The notes: generated by a model not told the origin, from the sequence alone. 41,676 nt of DNA from JASHUC01 sp035606175 (GCA_035606175.1 DATNFW010000063.1:1-41676); one strand, 5' to 3'. Shown: positions 1 to 7,176, counted from the stretch's first letter. Numbers and translations are program-made.

Positions 1-297
1 AAGGCCGTTGAAGTAGCCCTGGCGCGCCAACATCTCGACATTCGCCACGTAGTGGGGTGCAAATTGCGGCGCGAGCTCAATGATCACGCGCCCGGACGGC
101 AGGTCCATGTAAATCGTGTTTTGCGGATCGATCGGCCGCCAGTCGGCGGGACCCGAGGCCGCGAGTACCTCCGCGGTCGTGAGCGGCTTCTTCATCGCCG
201 CCTGCCCGCCCGCGGGTCCCTCGCCACGCGGCGCCGATAAACCGGTGACCGCGTAGGCGGTCGCCACGACGATGCAAGCGGCCTGCATGAATTTCAT
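1..297 (-). CDS. Exported cyclophilin-type peptidyl-prolyl isomerase, N-terminal part
   Basis: Partial gene whose 3' end lies beyond the left edge of the window; 99 codons are visible. The first about 21 residues (MKFMQAACIVVATAYAVTGLSA) form a short signal peptide, so the protein probably works in the periplasm. From about residue 58 the sequence has the first strands of a cyclophilin domain: NTIYMDLPSGRVIIELAPQF, then AP-HYVANVEMLARQGYFNG. Cyclophilins speed cis-trans isomerisation of prolyl bonds during folding. The active-site Arg/Phe/His region lies outside the window, so activity cannot be judged. The ATG is 8 nt after the pntB stop, with a weak GGTGA upstream, so it is likely co-transcribed with pnt. 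Confidence 0.85.
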   Translation of the reverse strand, partial: MKFMQAACIVVATAYAVTGLSAPRGEGPAGGQAAMKKPLTTAEVLAASGPADWRPIDPQNTIYMDLPSGRVIIELAPQFAPHYVANVEMLARQGYFNGL

Positions 298-305
298 GGT
301 CTTCG

Positions 306-1703
306 TCACCCGACGGCTTTGATCGCCTGTATCAGTTCCGCACCCATTTTCTGCGCGTCGCCATACAGCATGCGCGCGTTGTCGAGGTAGAACAGCCCGT
401 TTTCGATGCCGGAGAAACCGGCGCCCTGGCCGCGCTTGATCACAATCACATTCTTCGCCTTATCGGCGTTCAGAATGGGCATGCCGTAGATCGGGCTGGA
501 TTTGTCATTGCGCGCAACCGGATTCACGACGTCGTTCGCGCCGATGATGAGCGCCACGTCGGTCGTTTCGAACTCGGCGTTGATCTCATCGAGATCGGCG
601 ATCAGATCGTAAGGCACTCCCGCCTCGGCGAGCAGCACGTTCATGTGTCCGGGCATGCGACCCGCAACCGGATGGATCGCGAATTTCACCATCACGCCGC
701 GATCGATGAGCAGCTGGCAGAGCTCCCAGATCTTGTGCTGCGCCTGTGCGACCGCCATGCCGTATCCCGGCACGACGATGACCTTCTGCGCGAACGCGAG
801 CATCACGCCCGCGTCGGTCGCCTCGATGGCTTTGAGAGTTCCCGTGACGGCGCTTTCCGTGCCGCCGCCCGTCTCGCCGAATCCGGAGAAGAGCACGTTC
901 GCGAGCGAGCGGTTCATGGCCTTCGCCATGAGCTGAGTGAGAAGCGTGCCGGCGGAGCCTACGACCGTTCCGGCGATGATCATGGCAGCGTTGCCGAGGA
1001 CGAACCCTTCGAAAGCGACGGCGAGACCGGTGAGTGCGTTGTAGAGCGAGATGACGACGGGCATGTCCGCTCCGCCGATCGGGAGCGTCATGGTCACGCC
1101 GAGAATCAGCGCGAGCACGAAGAAGCTCGTGACAGCCGCCACGGCCGCATCGAGGTGTGAGGCGACGACCGCTCCCAACGCGACAGTTGCGAGGAGGATC
1201 AGCAGGTTGAGCACCTGCTGCCCCGGGAATCGCAGGGAGCGCTGAATGAGCCCCTGGAGCTTGGCGAAGGCGATCAGGCTGCCGCTGAAGGACACCGAGC
1301 CGATGATGCCGCCGATGACGGCGAGCGCCGATCCCGCATATCCGCTCGACTCGCCGCGATAGAGCTCGACGGCTGCGATCGCGGCTGCCGCTCCGCCGCC
1401 CATGCCATTGAAGAGCGCGATCATCTGCGGCATGTCGGTCATCGCGACGCGCTTGCCGCTCCACCAGGCGATCACTCCGCCGATGACGATCGCCGCCGCG
1501 ATGAGCGGGTAGTTCGTCATCCCGGGGTACAGGAACGTGAATGCCGTCGCGACCAGCATTCCCGCCCCGGCCCACCAGATGCCGCTGCGCGCGGTGACGG
1601 GCGAGCTCATGCGCTTCAAGCCGACGATGAAGAGAAACGCGGTGACGAAATAGCTCGCCTGGATGAGTACATCGGTCGAGAGCGCGCCGGCCGGAAAGCT
1701 CAT
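306..1703 (-). CDS. pntB: NAD(P) transhydrogenase subunit beta
   Basis: 465 residues, the usual length. With PntAA and PntAB it forms the inner-membrane enzyme that uses the proton gradient to reduce NADP+ with NADH. The N-terminal about 270 residues are a string of hydrophobic helices (dII part). The C-terminal third is the NADP(H)-binding dIII domain, with VVPGYGMAVAQAQ (GxGxxA/V fold), the MNVLLAEAGVPYD segment and the GANDVVNP motif followed by the nucleotide-proximal KRGQGAGFSG stretch. Its ATG directly abuts the pntAB stop codon (no gap), which fits translational coupling. No truncation or missing motif is seen. Confidence 0.97.
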   Translation of the reverse strand: MSFPAGALSTDVLIQASYFVTAFLFIVGLKRMSSPVTARSGIWWAGAGMLVATAFTFLYPGMTNYPLIAAAIVIGGVIAWWSGKRVAMTDMPQMIALFNGMGGGAAAAIAAVELYRGESSGYAGSALAVIGGIIGSVSFSGSLIAFAKLQGLIQRSLRFPGQQVLNLLILLATVALGAVVASHLDAAVAAVTSFFVLALILGVTMTLPIGGADMPVVISLYNALTGLAVAFEGFVLGNAAMIIAGTVVGSAGTLLTQLMAKAMNRSLANVLFSGFGETGGGTESAVTGTLKAIEATDAGVMLAFAQKVIVVPGYGMAVAQAQHKIWELCQLLIDRGVMVKFAIHPVAGRMPGHMNVLLAEAGVPYDLIADLDEINAEFETTDVALIIGANDVVNPVARNDKSSPIYGMPILNADKAKNVIVIKRGQGAGFSGIENGLFYLDNARMLYGDAQKMGAELIQAIKAVG

Positions 1704-2030
1704 CTAGCGGGACTCCTGGGAGCTGCCGCGCGGCCCCGGTGCCGCCCCGGGGCGTTTGCTCGATTTGAACATCTCGAGCATGCGCTCGGTGACCACGTAG
1801 CCGCCGACGGCGTTGCCCGCGGCGAGCAGCACACCGACGAAGCCGATCGCCTTCTCGAGCGGCGTATGAGCCGAGCCGAGTGCGACCATCGCGCCGACGA
1901 GCACGATGCCGTGCACGAAATTCGATCCCGACATGAGCGGGGTGTGCAGGATCACCGGCACCCGGGAGATGACCTCGTAGCCGGTGAAGGCCGCGAGCAT
2001 GAAAATGTAGGCCGCGATGAGTCCGGTCAT
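1704..2030 (-). CDS. pntAB: NAD(P) transhydrogenase alpha subunit, membrane part
   Basis: 108 residues. This is the small membrane subunit (dII helices of alpha) found as a separate gene in organisms such as Rhodospirillum rubrum; in E. coli it is fused to the soluble domain. At least three hydrophobic helices are visible (ending near residue 90), with the conserved stretches GYEVISRVP and HTPLMSGSNFVHGIV. The tail KRPGAAPGPRGSSQE is polar and variable. A clear AGGAG lies 5 nt before the ATG. It is the middle gene of pntAA-pntAB-pntB. Confidence 0.95.
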   Translation of the reverse strand: MTGLIAAYIFMLAAFTGYEVISRVPVILHTPLMSGSNFVHGIVLVGAMVALGSAHTPLEKAIGFVGVLLAAGNAVGGYVVTERMLEMFKSSKRPGAAPGPRGSSQESR

Positions 2031-2055
2031 GGAAGCTCCTGTGAAGGCGCCGCGC

Positions 2056-3180
2056 TCAGCCTTCGATCAGCTTGCGCGTCGGCTCGTGCCGGATGGCGCC
2101 GTCGCGCGTCAGGCACGCTTGCGCGAAGACCTCGTCGTTCCAGTCGATCGCGAGATCACCCTTGACGAGGGCAGGCTGCAAAAAATTGTAGAGGTTCCGC
2201 GCATACATCTCGCTCGCGTTGTAGGCGAGTGAGCCCGGCAGATTGACCGGACCGATGATGGCGACGCCCTGATGCTCCACGGTCTCCCCGGGCCGTGTGA
2301 GCTCGCAGTTTCCCCCCTGCTCGGCGGCGATATCGACGAGCACCGAGCCGGGGCGCATGCGCTCGACCGCGGCGCGGCTCACGATTTTCGGTGCGGCCCG
2401 TCCGGGCACCGAGGCCGTCGTGATCACGGCGTCGGCTGCCGCGATGCGCGAGTCGAGCACCTCCTGCTGCTTGCGCCGCTCCTCTTCCGTGAGCTCCCGG
2501 GCGTAGCCGCCCTGGCCTTCGGCGCTCACGCCGGTCTCGACGAATTTCGCTCCGAGAGATTTGACCTGCTCGCGCGTCGCGCTGCGCACGTCGTACGCCT
2601 CGACGACCGCGCCGAGCCGGCGGGCAGTCGCGATAGCCTGCAATCCCGCGACCCCTGCGCCGATCACGAGCACCTGCGCGGGACGAATGGTGCCGGCCGC
2701 CGTCGTGAGCATCGGCAAGAACTTCGGCAGATGGTTCGCGGCGATGAGCACCGCCTTGTAGCCGGAGATCGCGGCCTGCGAGGAGAGCGCATCCATCGAC
2801 TGCGCACGCGAGATGCGCGGAATGAGCTCCATCGCGAAACTCGTGAGCTTGCGGTCGCGCAGCGCCCGCACCTCCGCGGCGCGCGCGTGCGGCTGCAAGT
2901 AGCCCACCAGGATAGCCGAGGGCTTGAGGCGCTCGATCAGCTCGACCGCGGGAGGCTGCACCGTGAGCAGGACGTCCGCGCGCTCGAGCACCTGAGGAGC
3001 GGAATCCGCCCACTCCACCCCTTCGTAGAGCCGGTCGGGAAAGTTCGAGCGCTCGCCGGCACCCCGCTCCATTGTCACCCTCGCTCCCGAGCGCGTGAAT
3101 TTCGTCACGACTTCGGGCACCAAACTGACACGGGTCTCACCGGGAGCGCGCTCGCGTAGCGCGCCGAGGGTCACGGGCAT
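2056..3180 (-). CDS. pntAA: NAD(P) transhydrogenase alpha subunit, soluble NAD-binding part
   Basis: 374 residues from the chosen ATG. This is the NAD(H)-binding dI subunit: an alanine-dehydrogenase/PntA N-terminal half (MPVTLGALRERAPGETRVSL) and a Rossmann half with VIGAGVAGLQAIATARRLGA and the acceptor region VVEAYDVR. The mobile-loop region follows SLGAKFVETGV. An in-frame start 12 codons upstream exists, but the ATG at 3180 has GGAAGG about 9 nt upstream and matches the family N-terminus. First gene of the pnt operon, so the promoter should lie in 3181-3313, shared with the divergent HNH gene. Confidence 0.96.
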   Translation of the reverse strand: MPVTLGALRERAPGETRVSLVPEVVTKFTRSGARVTMERGAGERSNFPDRLYEGVEWADSAPQVLERADVLLTVQPPAVELIERLKPSAILVGYLQPHARAAEVRALRDRKLTSFAMELIPRISRAQSMDALSSQAAISGYKAVLIAANHLPKFLPMLTTAAGTIRPAQVLVIGAGVAGLQAIATARRLGAVVEAYDVRSATREQVKSLGAKFVETGVSAEGQGGYARELTEEERRKQQEVLDSRIAAADAVITTASVPGRAAPKIVSRAAVERMRPGSVLVDIAAEQGGNCELTRPGETVEHQGVAIIGPVNLPGSLAYNASEMYARNLYNFLQPALVKGDLAIDWNDEVFAQACLTRDGAIRHEPTRKLIEG

Positions 3181-3274
3181 GTAAAGGCGCCTTCCGGGCT
3201 TCGCCTGCGCGCGCAACCGTGGCCGGCCGGCGACGCGGATTTGGAAACCCTAGCAGAATGAAGATCTTGTAACG

Positions 3275-3304
3275 TTGAATTCTTGCACAAAGCTGCCGTA
3301 TCTT
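3275..3304 (+). promoter_or_regulatory. Candidate sigma-70 promoter for the HNH gene
   Basis: TTGAAT (3275-3280) and TATCTT (3299-3304) are 18 nt apart. Transcription would start around 3311-3314, at or next to the ATG at 3314, which has no Shine-Dalgarno. A leaderless mRNA is therefore possible. Based on consensus matching only. Confidence 0.35.
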
Positions 3305-3313
3305 ACAGCACCG

Positions 3314-3988
3314 ATGTTGGGCATCGATCTCGACAGAGCCGACGACGGCCATCATTCCGACCTGCGCATCGTTGCGGTGCCAACTGCGCGCGGGCTCTCG
3401 CAGCTCGTCCTCAGGACGGACGTCGCGGGCATGCCCCTCGAGTGGATCGATTACCGCGAGGCGGCGCGTCTCTATCATCAGGAGCAGGTCGCGTATACCT
3501 GCGGCTCGCTGCTCTATTCGCTTTACGGCGGCGTCAATGCGCGGAGCGGCCGACGCACCGTGCTCGAGGTGAACTCGATCGTGGCGACGGTCGGCCACAC
3601 CGGCAATCCCGGCAACACGCAGCACGATTACGTTCCGCCGCTCAACAATCAAACACTGTTTCGCCGCGACGCCTATCTTTGCATGTATTGCGGCATGCGC
3701 TTTCCGGCTCGCGAGCTGTCACGCGATCACATCCGCCCATTCAGCCAGGGCGGCATCGATGCGTGGACGAACGTGGTCGCGGCCTGCCGGCGCTGCAACA
3801 ACCAGAAGGCCTCGCGCACGCCCGAGCAGGCGAAAATGCAGCTGATCGCGGTGCCGTTCACGCCGACCTACGCGGAGTACATCTTCCTCAAGGGCCGCCG
3901 CGTGCTCGCCGACCAAATGGAGTATCTGCTCGCGCATTTCCCGCGGTCGAGCCCGCTGCACGACCGCATTCAGCGCTGGCTGTCTTGA
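3314..3988 (+). CDS. HNH endonuclease family protein
   Basis: 224 residues. The C-terminal half is a zinc-supported HNH (beta-beta-alpha metal) nuclease: CMYC at 123-126, the catalytic-type DH pair at 138-139 (SRDHIRPFSQGG), then CRRCNNQK at 158-165. The N-terminal half (PLEWIDYREAARLYH, then YGGVNARSG and LEVNSIV) is the conserved lead-in of a common bacterial HNH family of unknown biological role. I chose the ATG at 3314 because conservation begins about there; an in-frame TTG at 3275 is possible. The stop overlaps the start of the next gene (TTGA), so the nuclease and exonuclease are probably made together. Its natural substrate cannot be read from the sequence. Confidence 0.88.
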   Translation: MLGIDLDRADDGHHSDLRIVAVPTARGLSQLVLRTDVAGMPLEWIDYREAARLYHQEQVAYTCGSLLYSLYGGVNARSGRRTVLEVNSIVATVGHTGNPGNTQHDYVPPLNNQTLFRRDAYLCMYCGMRFPARELSRDHIRPFSQGGIDAWTNVVAACRRCNNQKASRTPEQAKMQLIAVPFTPTYAEYIFLKGRRVLADQMEYLLAHFPRSSPLHDRIQRWLS

Positions 3989-4878
3989 TCTACCTGGTCG
4001 ACGCGTCGGTCTACGTTTTCCGCGCCTATTACGCACTTCCCGCGGAAATGGTGGATCGCGACGGGAACCCGTCGAACGCGGTATTCGGGTTCGCGCGGAT
4101 GCTCTGCGATCTCATCGAGCGCGCGCAGCCGCACTATATCGCCATCGGGTTCGACCACAGTCTCACGGGCTGCTTTCGCAGCCGCATCTATCCGGCATAC
4201 AAGGCGAACCGCGCGCCGGCACCGCCCGGCCTGCCGCTGCAGTTCGAGCGTTGCTTCGAGTTCGCGCAACTGCTCGGCCTCGCCGCCATCGGTAGCCCCG
4301 ACTACGAGGCGGACGACATTCTCGGCACGCTCGCCTGGCGCATGCGAAGCGGCGGAATTCGCGCCACTTTTCTCACGCGCGACAAGGATTTCGCGCAGCT
4401 CGTCCGCGAGGGCGACGTGCTGTGGGACTACGGGTCCCGCGACCCGCAGTCGTATGCGGATGTCGCGCGGCGGTTCGGCGTCGCACCCGAGCGCTTCGCG
4501 GACTATCTCGCCCTCACGGGCGATGCCGTCGACAACATCCGGGGCGTCCCCGGCATCGGGCCGAAGACCGCCGCCATCCTCATGAGCGCGTTCGCATCCC
4601 TCGATGAGCTCTACGACAGCCTCGAGCGCATCGAGTCGCTCCCGCTTCGCAACGCCGCGATCGTCCGCTCGAGGCTCATCGAGTATCGCGAGGCGGCCTT
4701 CCTCGCGCGGCGGCTGACAGCCATCGCGTGCGACATGCCGCTCGCGATCGGTGCGGACGGGCTGCGCCGTCGAGCGCCCGATTCGGCGGGGCTCGAGCGA
4801 TTCTTCGATGCACAGGGATTCGGGCCGCTGCTGCGGCGGCAGGTCGAGAAGCTCGCGGGGCTCGCACCGGCCGCGTGA
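3985..4878 (+). CDS. 5'-3' exonuclease (DNA polymerase I N-domain / Xni-like)
   Basis: 297 residues, matching a stand-alone version of the 5'-nuclease domain of DNA polymerase I. Metal-site and substrate motifs appear in order: LVDASVYVFRAYYA, a helical-arch region with FRSRIYPAYKANR, YEADD (acidic pair), TRDKDFAQLV, and the helix-three-turn-helix LTGDAVDNIRGVPGIGPKTAA. Such enzymes trim 5' flaps during replication or repair. The start is a TTG overlapping the HNH stop (TTGA). The frame is open further upstream, but that stretch reads the HNH gene out of frame. It resembles E. coli Xni (ExoIX), but I do not assign the symbol without a tree. Confidence 0.9.
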   Translation: MIYLVDASVYVFRAYYALPAEMVDRDGNPSNAVFGFARMLCDLIERAQPHYIAIGFDHSLTGCFRSRIYPAYKANRAPAPPGLPLQFERCFEFAQLLGLAAIGSPDYEADDILGTLAWRMRSGGIRATFLTRDKDFAQLVREGDVLWDYGSRDPQSYADVARRFGVAPERFADYLALTGDAVDNIRGVPGIGPKTAAILMSAFASLDELYDSLERIESLPLRNAAIVRSRLIEYREAAFLARRLTAIACDMPLAIGADGLRRRAPDSAGLERFFDAQGFGPLLRRQVEKLAGLAPAA

Positions 4879-4919
4879 CGTGGCGGCTCGGCGGGGCTCG
4901 ATGGGCTGAAGTGGGAGCC

Positions 4920-4981
4920 GATCGGCTCAGGTGGGGACCGAGCACCTCAGGCGGCGATCGATCGGCTCGGGTAGGGACCGA
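4920..4981. repeat. Two imperfect 22-bp direct repeats between convergent genes
   Basis: Copies at 4920-4941 and 4960-4981 read GATCGGCTC-A/G-GGT-G/A-GGGACCGA and differ at 2 of 22 positions. They fill the 103-bp gap between the exonuclease and the anti-sigma gene, which converge here. No U-tract terminator is visible; role unknown. Confidence 0.6.
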
Positions 4982-5773
4982 TCAGCTCTGCGAGCCGGCG
5001 AGGACACAGCCGCGCGGCTCGACCGTCCCGTCGGCGCTTCGCGCCTCGAAGCGGATGCCCTGATCGCGGACCATTTCCGCGCGCAGGCGCACCAGCCAGG
5101 TCCCGTCGGCCTGCGTCGCGACAGAGTAGTCCTCCGGTGCGAGGTCGTGTCCTTCGCTGTCGACGGCGACGAGTCGTTGCTCCGGAGCCGCAGCAGGCAC
5201 GCGAAGCGCGAGCACCGCGACGTGGGGCCCGACCCGCACGGCCGTGCAGTCCGACGGTCCGCGCATGAGCGGCGGGAGGCTGTAGAAGCCGATGCTCTGG
5301 GAGTGAACGGACGGACCCTGCTCGGATCGGCCGTACCAGCCGCCGGCCGTACCGACGATCACACCGGCAGCGAGGGCCGCGGCAATACGCCAGCCGACGT
5401 ACTTGGGGCCTCGAGCGGCCGCGGCAGGAGCCGCCACGACCGGGTTCGGTGCGAACTGCTGTGCCGTGGTCGGCTTCGCAGCAGCCGGCGGCGCGGTCGC
5501 CGGTTTGGGCTCACGCGATGCCGGGGCCGGGGCCGGGGCCGGACGGACGCTCGCTGCATCGGGCCTGCGGTGCATCGCTCCGTGGATCGCCGCCTGCGAC
5601 TGCGCGGCCTCGAAGGGCAGGCAACCCTTCATGGCCCGCCAGCCCTCGACCTCCTCGACGCAGTCCGGACAGGACATCAGGTGCAGCTCGAATTCCTCCT
5701 GCAAGGAGGGATCGAGGCCGCCTGCGACGTACGCGGCGGCTGTCTGCTCGCTTTTGAAGCGCAGATGGTCCAT
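4982..5773 (-). CDS. Membrane anti-sigma factor with zinc-finger (zf-HC2) domain
   Basis: 263 residues. The N-terminus carries the anti-sigma zinc motif HxxxCxxC (H31, C35, C38 in HLMSCPDC), which in this family clamps the partner ECF sigma factor. A Pro/Ala-rich linker (about 72-122) leads to one transmembrane helix (about 126-148) and a C-terminal periplasmic domain of about 115 residues with two Cys residues that could form a disulfide. The start is set by GAGG overlapping the sigma stop, 7 nt downstream of it, so the pair is coupled. The external domain makes it a candidate for regulated cleavage; the TPR-CHAT lipoprotein encoded upstream is an obvious suspect, but this is inference. Confidence 0.85.
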   Translation of the reverse strand: MDHLRFKSEQTAAAYVAGGLDPSLQEEFELHLMSCPDCVEEVEGWRAMKGCLPFEAAQSQAAIHGAMHRRPDAASVRPAPAPAPASREPKPATAPPAAAKPTTAQQFAPNPVVAAPAAAARGPKYVGWRIAAALAAGVIVGTAGGWYGRSEQGPSVHSQSIGFYSLPPLMRGPSDCTAVRVGPHVAVLALRVPAAAPEQRLVAVDSEGHDLAPEDYSVATQADGTWLVRLRAEMVRDQGIRFEARSADGTVEPRGCVLAGSQS

Positions 5774-5780
5774 TCGAGCC

Positions 5781-6425
5781 TCAACTGATACGCGATACGC
5801 CGTGCTGGCGGAGTATGGCGCCGAAGCGCTGCCGGGCGCGCCACAGCACCTGATTGAACTGCAACCCACTCAATTCGAGGTCCTTGCAGACGGACGCCTT
5901 CGGCTCCTCATGCAGGTAGAAGCGCATCAGCACCTCCCGGTCGCGTGAGGTGGGGAGCTTCGCCATGAGCTCCCGAACGCAGCGCGCGAGCAGCTCGTGA
6001 TCGACCCGCTCCTCGAGCGTGAGGGCCGCCTCGTCCGAAAGGTCGTGCCGATCCTCGACGGACTCGTGCGGGCGCGAGAGCTCCCCGCGCCAGTACTTGG
6101 CCGCCATGTTGCAGGCCGTCCGATGCAGGTACCCTCCAAGCTTCTCGGGCTCCATCAGTCCTTCGGTGCGAATCTTCTGAATCGCCTGGACAAATGTACG
6201 CTGCATCAGATCCTGCGCCACGTCGGGTGTCACACGCCTCGCCAAAAGCACCTGCAACAGCGGACGGCGGTATTTGACATACAGCTCCCGCTGCAGCGGG
6301 TCGCCCTCGCTGACTGCAGCGACGAGAGTGGTATCGGCCACGGAGCTCCCCCCTGAAGCGGCTTCGCAGGTCCCGGGCTCAAGGGCCCCGACAGATTCCG
6401 TGGGCGCGGTGTTGGCGTGGCTCAT
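5781..6425 (-). CDS. ECF-family RNA polymerase sigma factor
   Basis: 214 residues with the two-domain plan of an ECF sigma factor. Region 2 is at about 45-112: LYVKYRRPLLQVLLARR, then TPDVAQDLMQRTFVQAIQ, then GYLHRTACNMAAKYWRGE. Region 4 is at about 155-205: LPTSRDREVLMRFYL, KASVCKDLELSG, NQVLWRARQRFGAIL. A non-conserved Ser/Gly/Ala-rich leader of about 30 residues precedes region 2. It lies 7 nt upstream of the zinc-finger anti-sigma gene, as is usual for such pairs. No good Shine-Dalgarno precedes the ATG at 6425, so a later start is possible. Which promoters it reads is unknown; its own gene and the CHAT/peptide genes are the first candidates. Confidence 0.93.
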   Translation of the reverse strand: MSHANTAPTESVGALEPGTCEAASGGSSVADTTLVAAVSEGDPLQRELYVKYRRPLLQVLLARRVTPDVAQDLMQRTFVQAIQKIRTEGLMEPEKLGGYLHRTACNMAAKYWRGELSRPHESVEDRHDLSDEAALTLEERVDHELLARCVRELMAKLPTSRDREVLMRFYLHEEPKASVCKDLELSGLQFNQVLWRARQRFGAILRQHGVSRIS

Positions 6426-6609
6426 CGTTCGGTTTGCGAAGGTGGTAACGGCCCGGCGATTCGAGTTTTTCTGGTATTACGCCGAGCGCAGCCCTATGCG
6501 TCGCCGTTCTCCCGGATGCAAGGCACACGGCGGGGCCGAACCGATCTGACATATTCTGGCCGAGGGTCCTGCCGGCGCGGCGCGCGCCCCGCAATCCGCG
6601 CCGCGACGG

Positions 6610-6644
6610 GTGACGCGGGCAATTTAGCACAGATGTGACGCGGG
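6610..6644. repeat. 10-bp direct repeat GTGACGCGGG, two copies
   Basis: Copies at 6610-6619 and 6635-6644 start 25 bp apart. The second lies between the -35 and -10 elements of the candidate plus-strand promoter, so it could be an operator. No known regulator matched. Confidence 0.45.
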
Positions 6645-6652
6645 TCTAGAAT
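6624..6652 (+). promoter_or_regulatory. Candidate sigma-70 promoter facing the repeat-peptide gene
   Basis: TTAGCA (6624-6629), a 17-nt spacer, then TAGAAT (6647-6652). A transcript would start near 6660 and run antisense into the peptide gene's 3' region. No plus-strand ORF follows with a ribosome site, so if real it would make an untranslated or antisense RNA. Confidence 0.35.
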
Positions 6653-6695
6653 CCGGCCCGCGGGAGTGGGGCGGGCCGGTGAAGGGCAAAAGGGC

Positions 6696-6726
6696 TCCCT
6701 CCCCGCGGGGCAAGGGCGGGGAAGGA
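6696..6726. repeat. GC-rich imperfect inverted repeat (REP-like)
   Basis: TCCCTCCCC (6696-6704) pairs with GGGGAAGGA (6718-6726) with one mismatch around a 13-nt GC-rich loop. Such Cs-then-Gs palindromes are common intergenic repeats in GC-rich proteobacteria. One copy is seen here, so the repeat label is by resemblance. Confidence 0.35.
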
Positions 6727-6762
6727 GGCCCACAACGCGTCTACTCGACGCGCAGAATCAAC

Positions 6763-6781
6763 GGCGAGTCACTGGCTCGCC
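6763..6781 (-). terminator. Hairpin downstream of the repeat-peptide gene
   Basis: GGCGAG and CTCGCC form a 6-bp stem around a 7-nt loop, about 80 nt past the peptide stop on the minus strand. No U-run follows, so it could be a weak terminator or an mRNA-stabilising end. Confidence 0.3.
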
Positions 6782-6861
6782 GGTGGGTCCGAATGACTGA
6801 TACAGCCAGATCGCGCCGCGTAGTGGCTGCGCTGAAATCGACCGATCGTCAACCGAACCGA

Positions 6862-7056
6862 TCAGTTCGTATGAATCGTGCCGCCGTCGTCGGTCAGGTT
6901 CGTGTGGATCGTGCCGCCGTCATCGGTCAGGTTCGTATGGATCGTGCCGCCATCGTCGGTGAGCGAGGCGGAACGCGGGCTGGCGTGCGCGGCTGAGCCG
7001 TACGCTGTGAGAGTGAGAGCTACGAGGCCGGCGAGCAAAGAACCAGTGCGAGACAT
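6862..7056 (-). CDS. Small exported peptide of three identical 11-residue repeats
   Basis: 64 residues. Residues 1-25 are a signal peptide (MSRTG, hydrophobic core LLAGLVALTLTA, AHA cleavage motif). After a six-residue linker the rest of the protein is three exact copies of LTDDGGTIHTN, ending at the stop. The mature form would be about 39 residues, acidic and His-containing, so metal binding is conceivable. The ATG has a strong AAGGAG 6 nt upstream, and the DNA copies of the repeat differ only at third codon positions, both strong signs of a translated, selected gene. It lies 120 bp downstream of the CHAT protease gene on the same strand. I do not recognise the family. Candidate roles are protease substrate, ligand or signal; none is proven. 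Confidence 0.8.
   Translation of the reverse strand: MSRTGSLLAGLVALTLTAYGSAAHASPRSASLTDDGGTIHTNLTDDGGTIHTNLTDDGGTIHTN
6865..6963 (-). repeat. Three tandem 33-bp coding repeats
   Basis: Units at 6931-6963, 6898-6930 and 6865-6897 (in reading order) each encode LTDDGGTIHTN. They vary at five codons (Leu CTC/CTG, both Asp GAC/GAT, Ile ATC/ATT, His CAT/CAC), always synonymously. In the opposite frame the same changes alter residues (for example M/V, N/D). Confidence 0.93.
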
Positions 7057-7062
7057 TTGGGA

Positions 7063-7117
7063 CTCCTTGAGAGCAGGTAGCGAAAAAATGAGTTGCCACC
7101 TATTACCTGCTCCAAGG
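7063..7117 (-). promoter_or_regulatory. Long hairpin that pairs with the repeat-peptide Shine-Dalgarno
   Basis: On the minus strand CCTTG+GAGCAGGTA (7117-7104) is followed by a 24-nt loop and TACCTGCTC+T+CAAGG (7079-7065). This gives a 14-bp stem with one bulged T. The Shine-Dalgarno AAGGAG (7068-7063) begins inside the 3' arm, with four of its six bases paired, so the fold would hide the ribosome site. The loop contains a run of six U. A translational switch, thermosensor-like element, RNA-processing site or protein-bound operator are all possible. Confidence 0.65.
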
Positions 7118-7176
7118 TCCCCGCCTATCTCATTCCGAAGGACACATTTCGGGGATTGACCATCGCTCGCGAGTGG

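Larger units (their letters stand above)
6426..6861. other. 436-bp gap without a convincing gene
   Basis: Lies between the repeat-peptide gene and the sigma gene, both read leftwards. It holds a duplicated GTGACGCGGG, a plus-strand sigma-70-like promoter, a GC-rich imperfect hairpin and a plain hairpin (each listed separately), and must contain any separate sigma-gene promoter. Open frames here (up to about 80 codons) lack a ribosome binding site and look like GC-rich noise. Confidence 0.6.

Noticed and set aside
6865..6963. Tandem repeats as a CRISPR array
   Set aside because: The 33-bp units are contiguous with no spacers, lie inside a reading frame with a ribosome site and vary synonymously; no cas genes are present.
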